This document shows, piece after piece, positions 9,846-19,256 of a stretch of 64,000 nucleotides of DNA. Position 1 is the stretch's first letter. Each line of letters opens with the position of its first letter. The DNA lies in contig JADJJZ010000029.1 in NCBI GenBank assembly GCA_016706255.1, positions 558,001 through 622,000 on the forward strand, read 5' to 3'. The stretch is from Bacteroidota bacterium. GTDB taxonomy: Bacteria; Bacteroidota; Bacteroidia; Chitinophagales; BACL12. The notes under the pieces were generated by a model that was not told where the DNA came from, ran no database searches, and worked only from the letters and a program-made list of their open reading frames with translations. Made by a program: the position numbers and the translations under genes.

Positions 9846-11735
9846 TTATTTATTTACAACGAGGCTTTCGAATGCAACGTTTTTACCGCCTGCACTGATA
9901 ACCACATTATACATACCAGCTGCAAAATCAGCAGTTTCGATGATTACGGTGTTTTCACCTGAAATCATATTACCTGCATTAATTGTGCTGATTAATTTTC
10001 CTGTAATATCATAAACTGAAATTGTAACATCAGCAGCTTCAGTTAAATTAAATGAAGCAACTGCATTATCAGTTGTAGGATTAGGATATAATTCAAATTG
10101 ATTTAATGTATGGATATCAAAAATACCATTGGTAGTAGCAAGACGAATATTATCTAAATATAAGTCGTTACCGAAACCACTGATTGCATTAAATTTAACC
10201 AATACATCGTTCATACCAACATAAGCTGACATATTAACTTCGTCAGTTTCCCACTCATCATCATCCGGTTTGAATAAAGATGTAGTATTTGGAGCAGTTG
10301 CTAAATCCGCAGCGTCTTTATTATAAACTTCATCCCATGTAGCACCGCAATCACCTGATACCTGAATTTTCAGGATATCGTTATAAGATGCATTGTAACG
10401 GGCATAAGCACGATCGAATACCAAATTTAAATCGCCTGTAAAATTGGTGAAATCCATTTTAGGCATATATAAATCGAAAGTACCTACAGCGATATTAAAG
10501 AAATCTGCTTTTGTAGAAGTTGTAGTTTCACCGTATCCACCTGCACCGGTAGCACGACTCCAACCTGTTCCATCATTAAGATTATCTACAGCCCAGTCTG
10601 TTGGAGGATATGTTGTAGCAACGAAACCTTCAGTAACAACTTCGTAAGGTACATCTAACACACTGATACCACCACCAACAACATCATTCACCATATTAAT
10701 ATCGATATCACCAACAGAAACAATTTCAACGTTGATGTCATGATCACCTGCACCACCTAAAGTTGCAGTAGGTAAAGTAATATTAGCAGAAGCACCGGCA
10801 GCAATTGAACCTGTCCAGTTATAAGTTGAAGCAGCACCACCATCGATGCTATAAACAACATCTAATGCAGTTAAAGTAGCAGCAGAATTATTTGTAACAT
10901 TTACAACAGGTGTATAATCAGATGTACAAGAAATAGAGCTTACTGAATTTGCTGCATAGTCAACAGTTGGTAAACCACCTATTGGTGAAGAAACACCCGC
11001 TTGCATAACAGCTTTAGAAGCATCATCCTGCATAAATGCAATGATTTCAATATTGTTGAGGTTGTAGATATTTGTCATATCCCAAACAAAATCATACGAT
11101 TTAGTTTCACCTGCATAAAAAGCACCGGTAGATGTTCCTGAAGCTGATGGTAACATTTTTTTCATTACACCAAAAAATTCAGTTTCACCGTTTGAACCCG
11201 GAGGGGTATCAAATAAAATTTCTTTTTCTGCAACGGCAATTTGTAATTTCAAAGAACCCGTAACATCAGGACCTGCAGTAACTTCAACGTGAACGTTTAC
11301 TGTTGTATAATCAGGGCTGAATGAATGTGTAGCCGTAATTAAGAAAGGTGAAGTAATAGCATAAGCACCATCAATATCATCCTGACTAACACAAGCAGGA
11401 GCACCTGCATAGTAAGCACAGTCGTTAATGATATGTACACCATCCATAGTTGCATCAGGCACACCTGAAACAGAATAATAACCTACACGCGCATCAACAT
11501 CCGGTTCGTTTTGTAAATACATTGGGTCGAAACCGGGCCACCAAACCTGATACTTGATAGCAATAGTTTTATCGGAATTGTCCTGCAACAATGCATTAAA
11601 TCCCGGGTTTTGAGAAGCACACGGACCACAACTGGCCTGCGTGAATTCTTCGAACAGTACCAAACGCTGATACTGAGCAAAGCTTACCTGTAACAATCCA
11701 ATTGTTACGAGACTGAAGAGTAAAACTTTTTTCAT
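9846..11735 (-). CDS. Omp28-like thioredoxin-fold protein with T9SS type A sorting domain
   Basis: A 629-residue secreted protein. A signal peptide ends near residue 21 (QVSFAQ). Residues about 25-250 resemble the Omp28-related domain: LFEEFTQASCGPC carries a CxxC motif as in thioredoxins, followed by PGFNALLQDN and a region typical of Omp28 proteins. Next is a beta-rich segment with a CARDB-like region, then a MAM/cleaved-adhesin-like jelly roll near 385-545 (TDWAVDNLNDGTGWSR; SYNDILKIQVSGDCGATWDEVY; YLDNIRLATT). The T9SS sorting domain ends the protein (FELYPNPTTDNAV ... FAAGMYNVVI). It is probably exported to the cell surface; a redox role is suggested by CGPC but not proven. It has its own terminator downstream and shares a divergent upstream region with another CxxC protein. 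Confidence 0.88.
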   Translation of the reverse strand: MKKVLLFSLVTIGLLQVSFAQYQRLVLFEEFTQASCGPCASQNPGFNALLQDNSDKTIAIKYQVWWPGFDPMYLQNEPDVDARVGYYSVSGVPDATMDGVHIINDCAYYAGAPACVSQDDIDGAYAITSPFLITATHSFSPDYTTVNVHVEVTAGPDVTGSLKLQIAVAEKEILFDTPPGSNGETEFFGVMKKMLPSASGTSTGAFYAGETKSYDFVWDMTNIYNLNNIEIIAFMQDDASKAVMQAGVSSPIGGLPTVDYAANSVSSISCTSDYTPVVNVTNNSAATLTALDVVYSIDGGAASTYNWTGSIAAGASANITLPTATLGGAGDHDINVEIVSVGDIDINMVNDVVGGGISVLDVPYEVVTEGFVATTYPPTDWAVDNLNDGTGWSRATGAGGYGETTTSTKADFFNIAVGTFDLYMPKMDFTNFTGDLNLVFDRAYARYNASYNDILKIQVSGDCGATWDEVYNKDAADLATAPNTTSLFKPDDDEWETDEVNMSAYVGMNDVLVKFNAISGFGNDLYLDNIRLATTNGIFDIHTLNQFELYPNPTTDNAVASFNLTEAADVTISVYDITGKLISTINAGNMISGENTVIIETADFAAGMYNVVISAGGKNVAFESLVVNK

Positions 11736-12055
11736 TTTAGTAAGAATTAAGAGGTTTTAATTACAAATTTAAGACTTTAACCCAATTGCTTATTGTAAGA
11801 TTAATGTCATATATAAATATCAATTCAACTTCAAATATAATAAATTTTGAGATGCCGGTAGTATATATGTATAGACAGTTATTTTTTAACAAAAATTAAG
11901 CAAAACCGCATTTGTAAGGCACTTTTAGCCGGTTTTAACGGATGTGAATTAGTTGGGGATTGTATAAAAAAACCACCCTTTTTGTAAGTAATTGATTATC
12001 AGTAGTGCAATGCGGAACATTTAATTTGTTTACTTTTGAATACAATTTGTTTAAA
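11736..12055. promoter_or_regulatory. Divergent promoter region between two CGPC-motif T9SS genes
   Basis: A 320-base AT-rich region with starts on both sides. On the minus strand TAAATTTG (complement of 11764-11771) fits the -7 consensus TAnnTTTG and lies 28 bases before the ATG at 11735; no convincing -33 box is placed. On the plus strand TACAATTTG near 12040 is a weaker candidate. Nothing else is seen in it. Confidence 0.4.
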
Positions 12056-13519
12056 ATGAGAAAAATTTACTTCGGAATGTTGCTCTGCCTGGCTGTTGTC
12101 GGGATGGTGCAAACCCCTGCCAATGCACAATTAAAGGAAGGTGATATCGCGCCTGACTGGACTTTAACCGACATCAATGGTGTTGAATGGAACCTATATA
12201 CTTTGCTGAATGAAGGCAAAAGTGTATTCCTCGACTTCTCTGCTGTTTGGTGTGGACCTTGCTGGAGCTACCATACCGGTGGTAACCTGGAAACGTTATA
12301 CGAAACCTATGGCCCTGACGGAAGTGATGAAGTAATGGTATTTTATATTGAAGGTGATGGTGGATCCACTATTGACCAAATGAATGGTATTGGCGGCGGA
12401 ACTCAGGGTAACTGGGTTGCAGGAACTCCATATCCAATGATTTTAACACATGTGGGTGACGAAAGCTACAATGTTGTAAGCGATTATGAAATTGGCTACT
12501 TCCCTACTATTTACCGAGTATGTCCAAACCGTATCATTAAAGAGGTTGGTCAGGCACCGGTTGCTACTTTATACAACAGTATTAATAGCTGTGAGGTTGC
12601 CTTTACAAACAATGACCCGGGCATTTTTGAATATACAGGCCCAACTTCAGGTTGCAGTACTGCAGAATTAACCGTTACCATCCAGAATTTGGGTTTTAAC
12701 GATTTAACAGCATTTACCATTGCAGCTTATGATGGCGCAACTGAATTAGTATCTTACGACTGGTCAGGTGATTTAGCATTATACGAATTTGCTGATATTA
12801 ATCTCGGCGATATTACACTTGCTGATGATGATAATGATATTGAAATAAAAATTATTTCTGCAGATGAAAATGATGATAACAATTCAGTAACTGCCAATAT
12901 TTCTTATGAAAATAACGTAAGTATGATTGTTCATCTTGAAATAAAAACAGATAATTATCCAACACAAATGCGTTGGGATATTATTGATGAAGAAACAGGT
13001 GATGAATTATACGATGGCGGACCATACAGCACAGCCGACAAAAATGAAATTGTTTTTGATGAAGATATTACTTTACCTGGATTAGGCTGTTACGGCTTTA
13101 ATTTTTACGATAATGCCGGTGATGGTATTACCGGAAGCGGATATTACGAACTGACTGACGCTGCAGGAAATATGCTTTCTGATGGTGATGAAAATGTAGG
13201 TTTTAAAAAATCTGCTTCATTAAAAGTTACCGGTTTAACTGCAGTTGATGATGTAACGGTTATCAATGCTGATAAGGCTTTCCCTAACCCTGCTGATGCT
13301 AATGTTACTTACACGTTGTCTTTAAATAATAATGCAGATGTAAATATTAATGTTGTTGACATTTTTGGTCGCACTATTGATGTTTTAACAAATAGTTCCA
13401 TGCTTACAGGTGAACATAACTTTACTGTTGATGTAACAGATTATGCTAACGGCATTTATTTTATACAATCAACAATAAACGGAAAAACTGAAAGCACTAA
13501 AATTGTAGTGTTGCATTAA
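12056..13519 (+). CDS. Thioredoxin-like redoxin domain protein with T9SS type A sorting domain
   Basis: The start is the ATG at 12056, which begins a signal peptide MRKIYFGMLLCLAVVGMV ending at NAQ; a longer frame from 12005 has no signal peptide. The 487-residue protein has a redoxin/TlpA-like domain at about 25-190, with SAVWCGPCWSYH giving the CxxC active site and a cis-Pro segment near GYFPTIYRV. A beta-rich CARDB-like part follows, and a sorting domain closes it (AFPNPADANVTYTL ... YANGIYFIQS). Thioredoxin folds with CGPC reduce or oxidise disulfides; on the cell surface its partner is unknown. It is divergent from the Omp28-like gene, which carries the same motif, suggesting a functional pair. 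Confidence 0.88.
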   Translation: MRKIYFGMLLCLAVVGMVQTPANAQLKEGDIAPDWTLTDINGVEWNLYTLLNEGKSVFLDFSAVWCGPCWSYHTGGNLETLYETYGPDGSDEVMVFYIEGDGGSTIDQMNGIGGGTQGNWVAGTPYPMILTHVGDESYNVVSDYEIGYFPTIYRVCPNRIIKEVGQAPVATLYNSINSCEVAFTNNDPGIFEYTGPTSGCSTAELTVTIQNLGFNDLTAFTIAAYDGATELVSYDWSGDLALYEFADINLGDITLADDDNDIEIKIISADENDDNNSVTANISYENNVSMIVHLEIKTDNYPTQMRWDIIDEETGDELYDGGPYSTADKNEIVFDEDITLPGLGCYGFNFYDNAGDGITGSGYYELTDAAGNMLSDGDENVGFKKSASLKVTGLTAVDDVTVINADKAFPNPADANVTYTLSLNNNADVNINVVDIFGRTIDVLTNSSMLTGEHNFTVDVTDYANGIYFIQSTINGKTESTKIVVLH

Positions 13520-13578
13520 TTCAAAAAAATAAAAGAATGGAACAGGATGAATTTATTCATCTGAAACCTGAACAAATA

Positions 13579-13615
13579 AAAAAATCCCGTTGTAGTTTAC
13601 AACGGGATTTTTTTT
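13579..13615. terminator. Bidirectional rho-independent terminator
   Basis: A-run, then stem ATCCCGTTGTA / TACAACGGGAT with a short GTTT-type loop, then a T-run, symmetric on both strands. It lies between the 3' ends of two convergent T9SS genes and serves both. Confidence 0.9.
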
Positions 13616-13624
13616 ATGCAGTAG

Positions 13625-16600
13625 TTATTCTTTTACAAAAGCACCACTATAAGTAATATTATTATTTGAAACTAACAAATAATACATCCCCTGCGATAAT
13701 TGGGCAACAGACAACATGGTATTAAGTGATGCATCATATTGTTTGCTCATTATAATTTTTCCGGTTATGTCTATTATTTGCACTTCGGTAATTCCGGAAA
13801 TTGTAGCGGGTAATATTAATGTAATTTGATTGGTAGCTGGGTTCGGATAAACTGCAATTGCTTCTACATTACTATCATGTATATCAATTCCGCATGGTGT
13901 CAGGTAAGCTGCTCCGGGTGAACCTTCCGGACAACTTTCGGTCCAGTTGGAAGCGAAGTTGATATTGGCTTCCACATCTACAATTTGCAATGCCGTTCCA
14001 CCACCATCAGGTGTAAGCGGATATGGAGATGCATCGTCAAAGCCCACACTTTGGAAAATTTTTCCTGCAGCATCATAAATTAAAATTACGTCGCCATTGC
14101 CATCATAACTAAAATAAATTGGCCCAACTTTATTGCTCACATCAGGAAATGCGGTATTAAATTTTGTGGCATCAGAATAAAATACCAGATAGCTACTTCC
14201 ATCTAATACAGTGCCTTCAGGAATTTTGAATGTATTGCCGGTTTTATCTTTTAAAGTCCATCCACTTAAATCAACTGCTGCATTATCATAATTATATAAT
14301 TCAAACCAATCGCCGGCATCGGCAAAAGGTGCTGAATTATAATTAATTTCATCTACCAGCGGATTTTCCATACACAAACTATATGCAGCACCCGGTGAAC
14401 CTCCGATACAACCTTCAAACCATGAGCCCGGTAATGCCGGATTTGCTGCAGCATCTTTTAATTCCATAGTTCTGCCATAACCATCTGCTGTAAATGGCCA
14501 TGGGCGGTTATCCTGGTATGTGAATATGGAAACAGTATCATTCAAAAAATCGGTTAGTAAAATCATATCACTATCGTTCTTCAACGAAAAGTTATAATCG
14601 CCAACCACATTTGTTATAGAAGGATATTTTTCATTAAACTGTGCTTTATTTTCTGCCAACACTAAAAACCCATGTGCCGGAATTACGGTGTTATTCGGTA
14701 ACTCAAAATCTGAATAAAAATATTTTTCAATTAAATGATAACTGCTCACATCAACTGCAACATCCGAATTATTCATAATTTCAATCCAGTCGCCACCATT
14801 AAATGTTGAATCAGGATTATAATTTACTTCTGAAATTACTATCGGGTTTGGAATTGCACTACCCGTAAAATTGGCGGTAAAAGTTGTTGCGGTTGTGATA
14901 TTATTGTTAAAGGAAATATCTGTAGGTGAAACAATAAACGGATTCGTGCTCCAGTTGGCAAACGTATATCCCGGATTAGGGATTGCAGTTACCGTAACCG
15001 GATTACCATTAAAATAAACACCTGTCCAAGGTAAATTTTCAGGAACAATGGTAGAAATTTTTACATAACCTGCTTCAGGCGGATTTGCCGCGAGTGTAAT
15101 ATCAACCAGTCCCGCTAAACCGAAATACGATTTAATATGATTGCGTTGATTCGCATTGCGGTTATCGTAAAACGTGTACAAACTATTTACCTGACTATTC
15201 CAGAAACCAAGCGCACCGGTGCTCCAGCGAATATTTTGGGGTGTTACCTCAGCTTCCATTTCTGCTTTTAATTCGTCAATAATGGCATCATTACTTTCTT
15301 CCGTAAAATAATAATTAATTAAATCGGCAAAACGATTAATAAAATAATTTCGATATTCATCATTTTCAAGTAAGGCAGAAAACATATCACCATATACACT
15401 GTTATTCGGATTGTTCAGACTGCTTTGTAAAGTATTTGCATTGGATGAAAACTGACTATTTGTGCAATCCCACAAAATATATCGCCATTTGATATCCGGC
15501 GAATAACTGCGGAATAAACGAATATTATTTTCCAGAATATACAACCATTCTTCCTGGTCGGTAAATACTTCTGTTGCAATATAATCTACCCAGTTTTCTA
15601 CATCAATTTCATTTTTCACCTGCTCATAAATTGCAGGATCTGTCATATCGTTATCGAGAATTAAATCTATTAATGCATAATAAGCAGTGTCACTACCCAC
15701 TTCAGCAATTGTTTTTTCTTCACCACCCCAACCGGTTTTAATCATATCAACTGCATCTGGATTCACACCAAAATTGTCGCGCAAAAAATATTCATCCATT
15801 TCTTCTCTTGCGCCATACATGCCCCAGTATTCACCATTTATAAATACCACACAATTTTGATAACCTGTTGAAATACTATTTGTCGGCAAACCGATACGAT
15901 TAATCGTAATATCTTTCATTCGCGTTCCGGAATAATCCTGGTCTGCATTTCTTACGCGAAAACCATGTACAAATTCCATTCCCGGTTTATCGTGTTCAAA
16001 TACATTGTAGGCAATATCACTTTTAGTTCCATAATCTTCATCGCCAACAAAACGCATACTTTTTTGTGGCAGACTGATGGAATAATTACCTACACATTCA
16101 AATTTATAATTATCACCAAATTGTTTTACGTGGTCCTGATCATAATATTCAACTGCAACCGATACTTTAGGATTTCTGTTAAACCAGCCTTCAGCATTAT
16201 CGTAAGCAGCAATACATCCCGGACCATCATTAAATAAATCGCAAGGATTTGCAATAACACTTACAACAGGTAAAGTAGTTGGTTCATCAATAAAATAGGT
16301 TCCTGTAACTACCGGGCTTGGTAATTTTCCTGCTTCTGTTTGCATGGCTTTTACTACACCGGTATTGGTATAAGTAATTGGTGCGGTATATACCGATGCA
16401 CCAACATCCGGATTACTGCCATCGGTAGTATAATAAATTGTTGAACCCGTAATTGCCACATCCACACTACCGGCATAAAAGCCCGGAGCAGTAGTAATTA
16501 CGGGTGCTTCAGCGTATCCGTTGTAACAAGTTACATCATTTGCAGCAAGTGGCGTTGGCTCATCGGAATAGCACCAGGCACCACCATCAGGAATACGTGC

Positions 16601-17590
16601 GCGCACATGATTTACCTGTAACATGTCGGTATAAATACTATCCGTTTGATTTCCCACAGGGTCAAATAAATAAATATTTTCACCATTGGCTATTTTAAAA
16701 TCGGTGTGTAATTCGGTAGCAGTTCCCGGATTACTAAACCAATCGGGATTATCAAAAAAATACGTATCGGGTGTAGAAATACCAAAATGTAACCATGTTC
16801 TTCCCGTTGCATCATCAGCACCATACTGATGAATTTCAACAGCTAAAACATTGGTACCATCAACTAATAAAGAAGCAATTAATGCAGAATCTAATTCAAT
16901 TGTTTTTGGATTTAATCCCATATACATTAATGCTTCGTGCCAATAATTTGCATAGGTGCTATGTGTAGGAACACCCTGAATATTGATTCTTGCAACTTCA
17001 ACATCATTGATATACGCTACAAATCCATCATCATAATCCATACTTAGAATGGTTTTTATGATTTTCGATTTATCAACTATTTCAAATTCTTTTCTATAAT
17101 ATAAGCAGGAGCTAAATCCGGCGATTATAGTATTATCATCACCATCACCTGTGCCAAATCCACCCTGCCCTGTAGCCCAAACTGTTGCGAACGAAACATC
17201 ATTCCAGTTAGCAGGTGGTTCGGTGGTGCCGTTTTTATATTCCCAAATATCATCATCAAAAATGGCTGTTTCCCAGTGGTCAACAGGCGATACCGGACAA
17301 CTCGCACAGTTGCGGTTTTTTCCGGATGCATAAACTAACACACGACCGTTTGGCGGCACGATGGAATCAGAAAAATACCATTTACCATCAATGGCTTTAC
17401 TATCAGCAAGCGCATATCCTGCCAGGTTTACAGATGTTGCTCCGGCATTATACAATTCTATCCAATCGGAATAGTCGCCGTCTTCATCGGTATAAATATT
17501 AAAATTGGTGCTCGACACTTCATTGATAACTAACTGTGCCGGTAATTGAAGGGTGAACAGAAAAAAAATAACAGTACAAACTTTATTCAT
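13625..17590 (-). CDS. CotH kinase family protein with lamin-tail domains and T9SS sorting domain
   Basis: A 1321-residue secreted multidomain protein. Order: signal peptide (cleavage near LQLPAQ, residue 19); lamin tail domain (VINEVSS...DWIELYNAG) at about 20-110; a beta domain; a chitobiase/hexosaminidase C-terminal-like domain near 363-430 (IYYTTDGSNPD); the CotH-like region near 520-760 with SGTRMKDITINRIG, VVFINGEYWGMYGAREEMDEYF and YILWDCTNSQFS; an InlB-type repeat (YVKISTIVPENLPW...GYTFANWS); two more lamin tail domains near 915 and 1080; and a sorting domain near 1243-1321. CotH proteins are atypical kinases of secreted proteins in Bacillus. The usual ipWDxDxSFG motif here reads WDCTNSQFS, so the second Asp is missing and activity is uncertain. 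Surface adhesion or spore-coat-like structural roles are equally possible. Confidence 0.88.
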   Translation of the reverse strand: MNKVCTVIFFLFTLQLPAQLVINEVSSTNFNIYTDEDGDYSDWIELYNAGATSVNLAGYALADSKAIDGKWYFSDSIVPPNGRVLVYASGKNRNCASCPVSPVDHWETAIFDDDIWEYKNGTTEPPANWNDVSFATVWATGQGGFGTGDGDDNTIIAGFSSCLYYRKEFEIVDKSKIIKTILSMDYDDGFVAYINDVEVARINIQGVPTHSTYANYWHEALMYMGLNPKTIELDSALIASLLVDGTNVLAVEIHQYGADDATGRTWLHFGISTPDTYFFDNPDWFSNPGTATELHTDFKIANGENIYLFDPVGNQTDSIYTDMLQVNHVRARIPDGGAWCYSDEPTPLAANDVTCYNGYAEAPVITTAPGFYAGSVDVAITGSTIYYTTDGSNPDVGASVYTAPITYTNTGVVKAMQTEAGKLPSPVVTGTYFIDEPTTLPVVSVIANPCDLFNDGPGCIAAYDNAEGWFNRNPKVSVAVEYYDQDHVKQFGDNYKFECVGNYSISLPQKSMRFVGDEDYGTKSDIAYNVFEHDKPGMEFVHGFRVRNADQDYSGTRMKDITINRIGLPTNSISTGYQNCVVFINGEYWGMYGAREEMDEYFLRDNFGVNPDAVDMIKTGWGGEEKTIAEVGSDTAYYALIDLILDNDMTDPAIYEQVKNEIDVENWVDYIATEVFTDQEEWLYILENNIRLFRSYSPDIKWRYILWDCTNSQFSSNANTLQSSLNNPNNSVYGDMFSALLENDEYRNYFINRFADLINYYFTEESNDAIIDELKAEMEAEVTPQNIRWSTGALGFWNSQVNSLYTFYDNRNANQRNHIKSYFGLAGLVDITLAANPPEAGYVKISTIVPENLPWTGVYFNGNPVTVTAIPNPGYTFANWSTNPFIVSPTDISFNNNITTATTFTANFTGSAIPNPIVISEVNYNPDSTFNGGDWIEIMNNSDVAVDVSSYHLIEKYFYSDFELPNNTVIPAHGFLVLAENKAQFNEKYPSITNVVGDYNFSLKNDSDMILLTDFLNDTVSIFTYQDNRPWPFTADGYGRTMELKDAAANPALPGSWFEGCIGGSPGAAYSLCMENPLVDEINYNSAPFADAGDWFELYNYDNAAVDLSGWTLKDKTGNTFKIPEGTVLDGSSYLVFYSDATKFNTAFPDVSNKVGPIYFSYDGNGDVILIYDAAGKIFQSVGFDDASPYPLTPDGGGTALQIVDVEANINFASNWTESCPEGSPGAAYLTPCGIDIHDSNVEAIAVYPNPATNQITLILPATISGITEVQIIDITGKIIMSKQYDASLNTMLSVAQLSQGMYYLLVSNNNITYSGAFVKE

Positions 17591-17727
17591 TGTTTAATAT
17601 TGAGGAGTGAATAAAATAATCAAGTTAGCAAATAATACAGATGCCCGTAAGGGAAGGCCCTATTTTCTGCTTACTCAAAGTTAACAAAAAATTAATATTT
17701 CCTAAAAACGAGCGCCTCAACCCGAGG

Positions 17728-19236
17728 TCAGATTCCGAATATCAGCTTGCCCAATGTCATGGTAAATGTTGTAATAACAATAGCTCCAATAATATCAAGC
17801 CATAAGCCTACGCGTAACATGGTTTTCACTTTCACCATTTCTGTTCCGAAGACTATAGTATTTGGCGGTGTGCCAACGGGCAGCATAAATGAATAACTGG
17901 CAGCAATTGTTACAGGCATCATAACCAGTAATGGCGGAATGCCCAATTCGGGAATAATCGGCAATAAAATCGCCATAAATAAACTCACGGTTGCGGTGTT
18001 GCTGGCGAATTCTGAAAAAATGGTGGTAATAACACAAAGTGCAAAAATCATCACCCATTGGTTCAGCGATTTAAGGCCGACACAATTATTGGCAATCCAT
18101 TCACTTAATCCGGAAACCTCTACACCTTTTGCCAAAGCAAAGCCACCACCAAATAAAAATAATATACCCAGCGGCAATCGTTTTACATCTTCCCAATTAA
18201 TTAAGGCTTCACCTTTTTTATTTTTTGATGGAAAGAAAAATAAACTCAGTCCCATTAAAATGGCAACAAAACTTTCATTCACAAATTTTTCATCCGGGAT
18301 AATATGTGCATTTAACAACATGGTTCTCCAACCTGTAATATTTAATCCCCAAATTTCTTTATCATCTAATGTAAACCACAATAAAATAGCTGCTGAAAAA
18401 ATCCATGCAATGGCTTTTTCCTCAAACGACATTTTTCCTAATTTGCGATATTCTTCTTTACAATAATTACTGTCCGGTAATACGTGATCACTTTTGGGCA
18501 GTAACAAATATTTAAATACTAAAAAACACACCAGTAAAAAAACCACACTCAGTGGAAATGCAAATAAAAACCAGTTCGAAAAATTTAATGGTGCTGCTGT
18601 GGCAAAATTTTCATCATAAAACTTCTTCATCACCATATTCGGCAAAGTGCCCACCAACGTTGCGGTTCCGCCGATTGTTGAAGCATAGGAAATGGCGAGT
18701 AAAATTGCCGTTGCCAGTCCGCTGCGTTTGGTAGCATCACCTCCATGTAATTGTTTTATTACAGCCAATGCAACGGGCAACATCATTAAAGTAGTAGAAG
18801 TATTATTCAGCCACATCGAAATAAAAAATGTTGCCAGCATAAAACCAAACAATAATTTTTCGGGTGAAGAACCAAATTTTATTAAAATGCGCAACGAAAA
18901 ACGTTTATGTAAATCCCATCGTTCAATAGCAAATGTGAGCATAAAACCACCGATGTATAAAAAAATTACATCTTTCATATATTGTGGTGCAACAGCATCT
19001 ATACCCATAATTCCCAAAATGGGAAATAATACAACCGGCATCAAACTGGTGACATAAATATTTACTGTTTCTGTCATCCACCAGTAAGCCATTAAAATTA
19101 AAACCGCGGCTGTTTTACTTACCTCAGGTGTGTTACCTGTTTCGTAAAAAATAAAACCAACCAATGTTCCTAAAATGGGTCCTAAGAGTACTTTAAAATG
19201 TTTATTCACAGCAGCGAAGATAAAAAAAATGCCCAC
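17728..19236 (-). CDS. SLC13/DASS family sodium-coupled anion symporter
   Basis: A 502-residue inner-membrane transporter with about 11-12 hydrophobic segments. Both SNT-type substrate and sodium-binding signatures of the divalent anion:sodium symporter family are present: NNTSTTLMMLP in the first half and SNTATVSLFMAILLP in the second, each followed by the expected hairpin region, and the family signature ending GTPPNTIVFG near the C terminus. Likely substrates are C4-dicarboxylates, citrate or sulfate; sequence does not decide. The start is only 20 bases from the divergent dapD start, so promoters must overlap; an internal GTG at codon 10 (VNKHFKVLLG) is an alternative start. Confidence 0.92.
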   Translation of the reverse strand: MGIFFIFAAVNKHFKVLLGPILGTLVGFIFYETGNTPEVSKTAAVLILMAYWWMTETVNIYVTSLMPVVLFPILGIMGIDAVAPQYMKDVIFLYIGGFMLTFAIERWDLHKRFSLRILIKFGSSPEKLLFGFMLATFFISMWLNNTSTTLMMLPVALAVIKQLHGGDATKRSGLATAILLAISYASTIGGTATLVGTLPNMVMKKFYDENFATAAPLNFSNWFLFAFPLSVVFLLVCFLVFKYLLLPKSDHVLPDSNYCKEEYRKLGKMSFEEKAIAWIFSAAILLWFTLDDKEIWGLNITGWRTMLLNAHIIPDEKFVNESFVAILMGLSLFFFPSKNKKGEALINWEDVKRLPLGILFLFGGGFALAKGVEVSGLSEWIANNCVGLKSLNQWVMIFALCVITTIFSEFASNTATVSLFMAILLPIIPELGIPPLLVMMPVTIAASYSFMLPVGTPPNTIVFGTEMVKVKTMLRVGLWLDIIGAIVITTFTMTLGKLIFGI

Positions 19237-19244
19237 GGGAACAT

Positions 19245-19252
19245 TAACTTTG
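19245..19252 (+). promoter_or_regulatory. Candidate -7 box of dapD
   Basis: TAACTTTG matches the Bacteroidota -7 consensus TAnnTTTG and ends four bases before the dapD ATG, which would make a nearly leaderless transcript. No good -33 box is visible, so this is weak. Confidence 0.3.
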
Positions 19253-19256
19253 CGTT

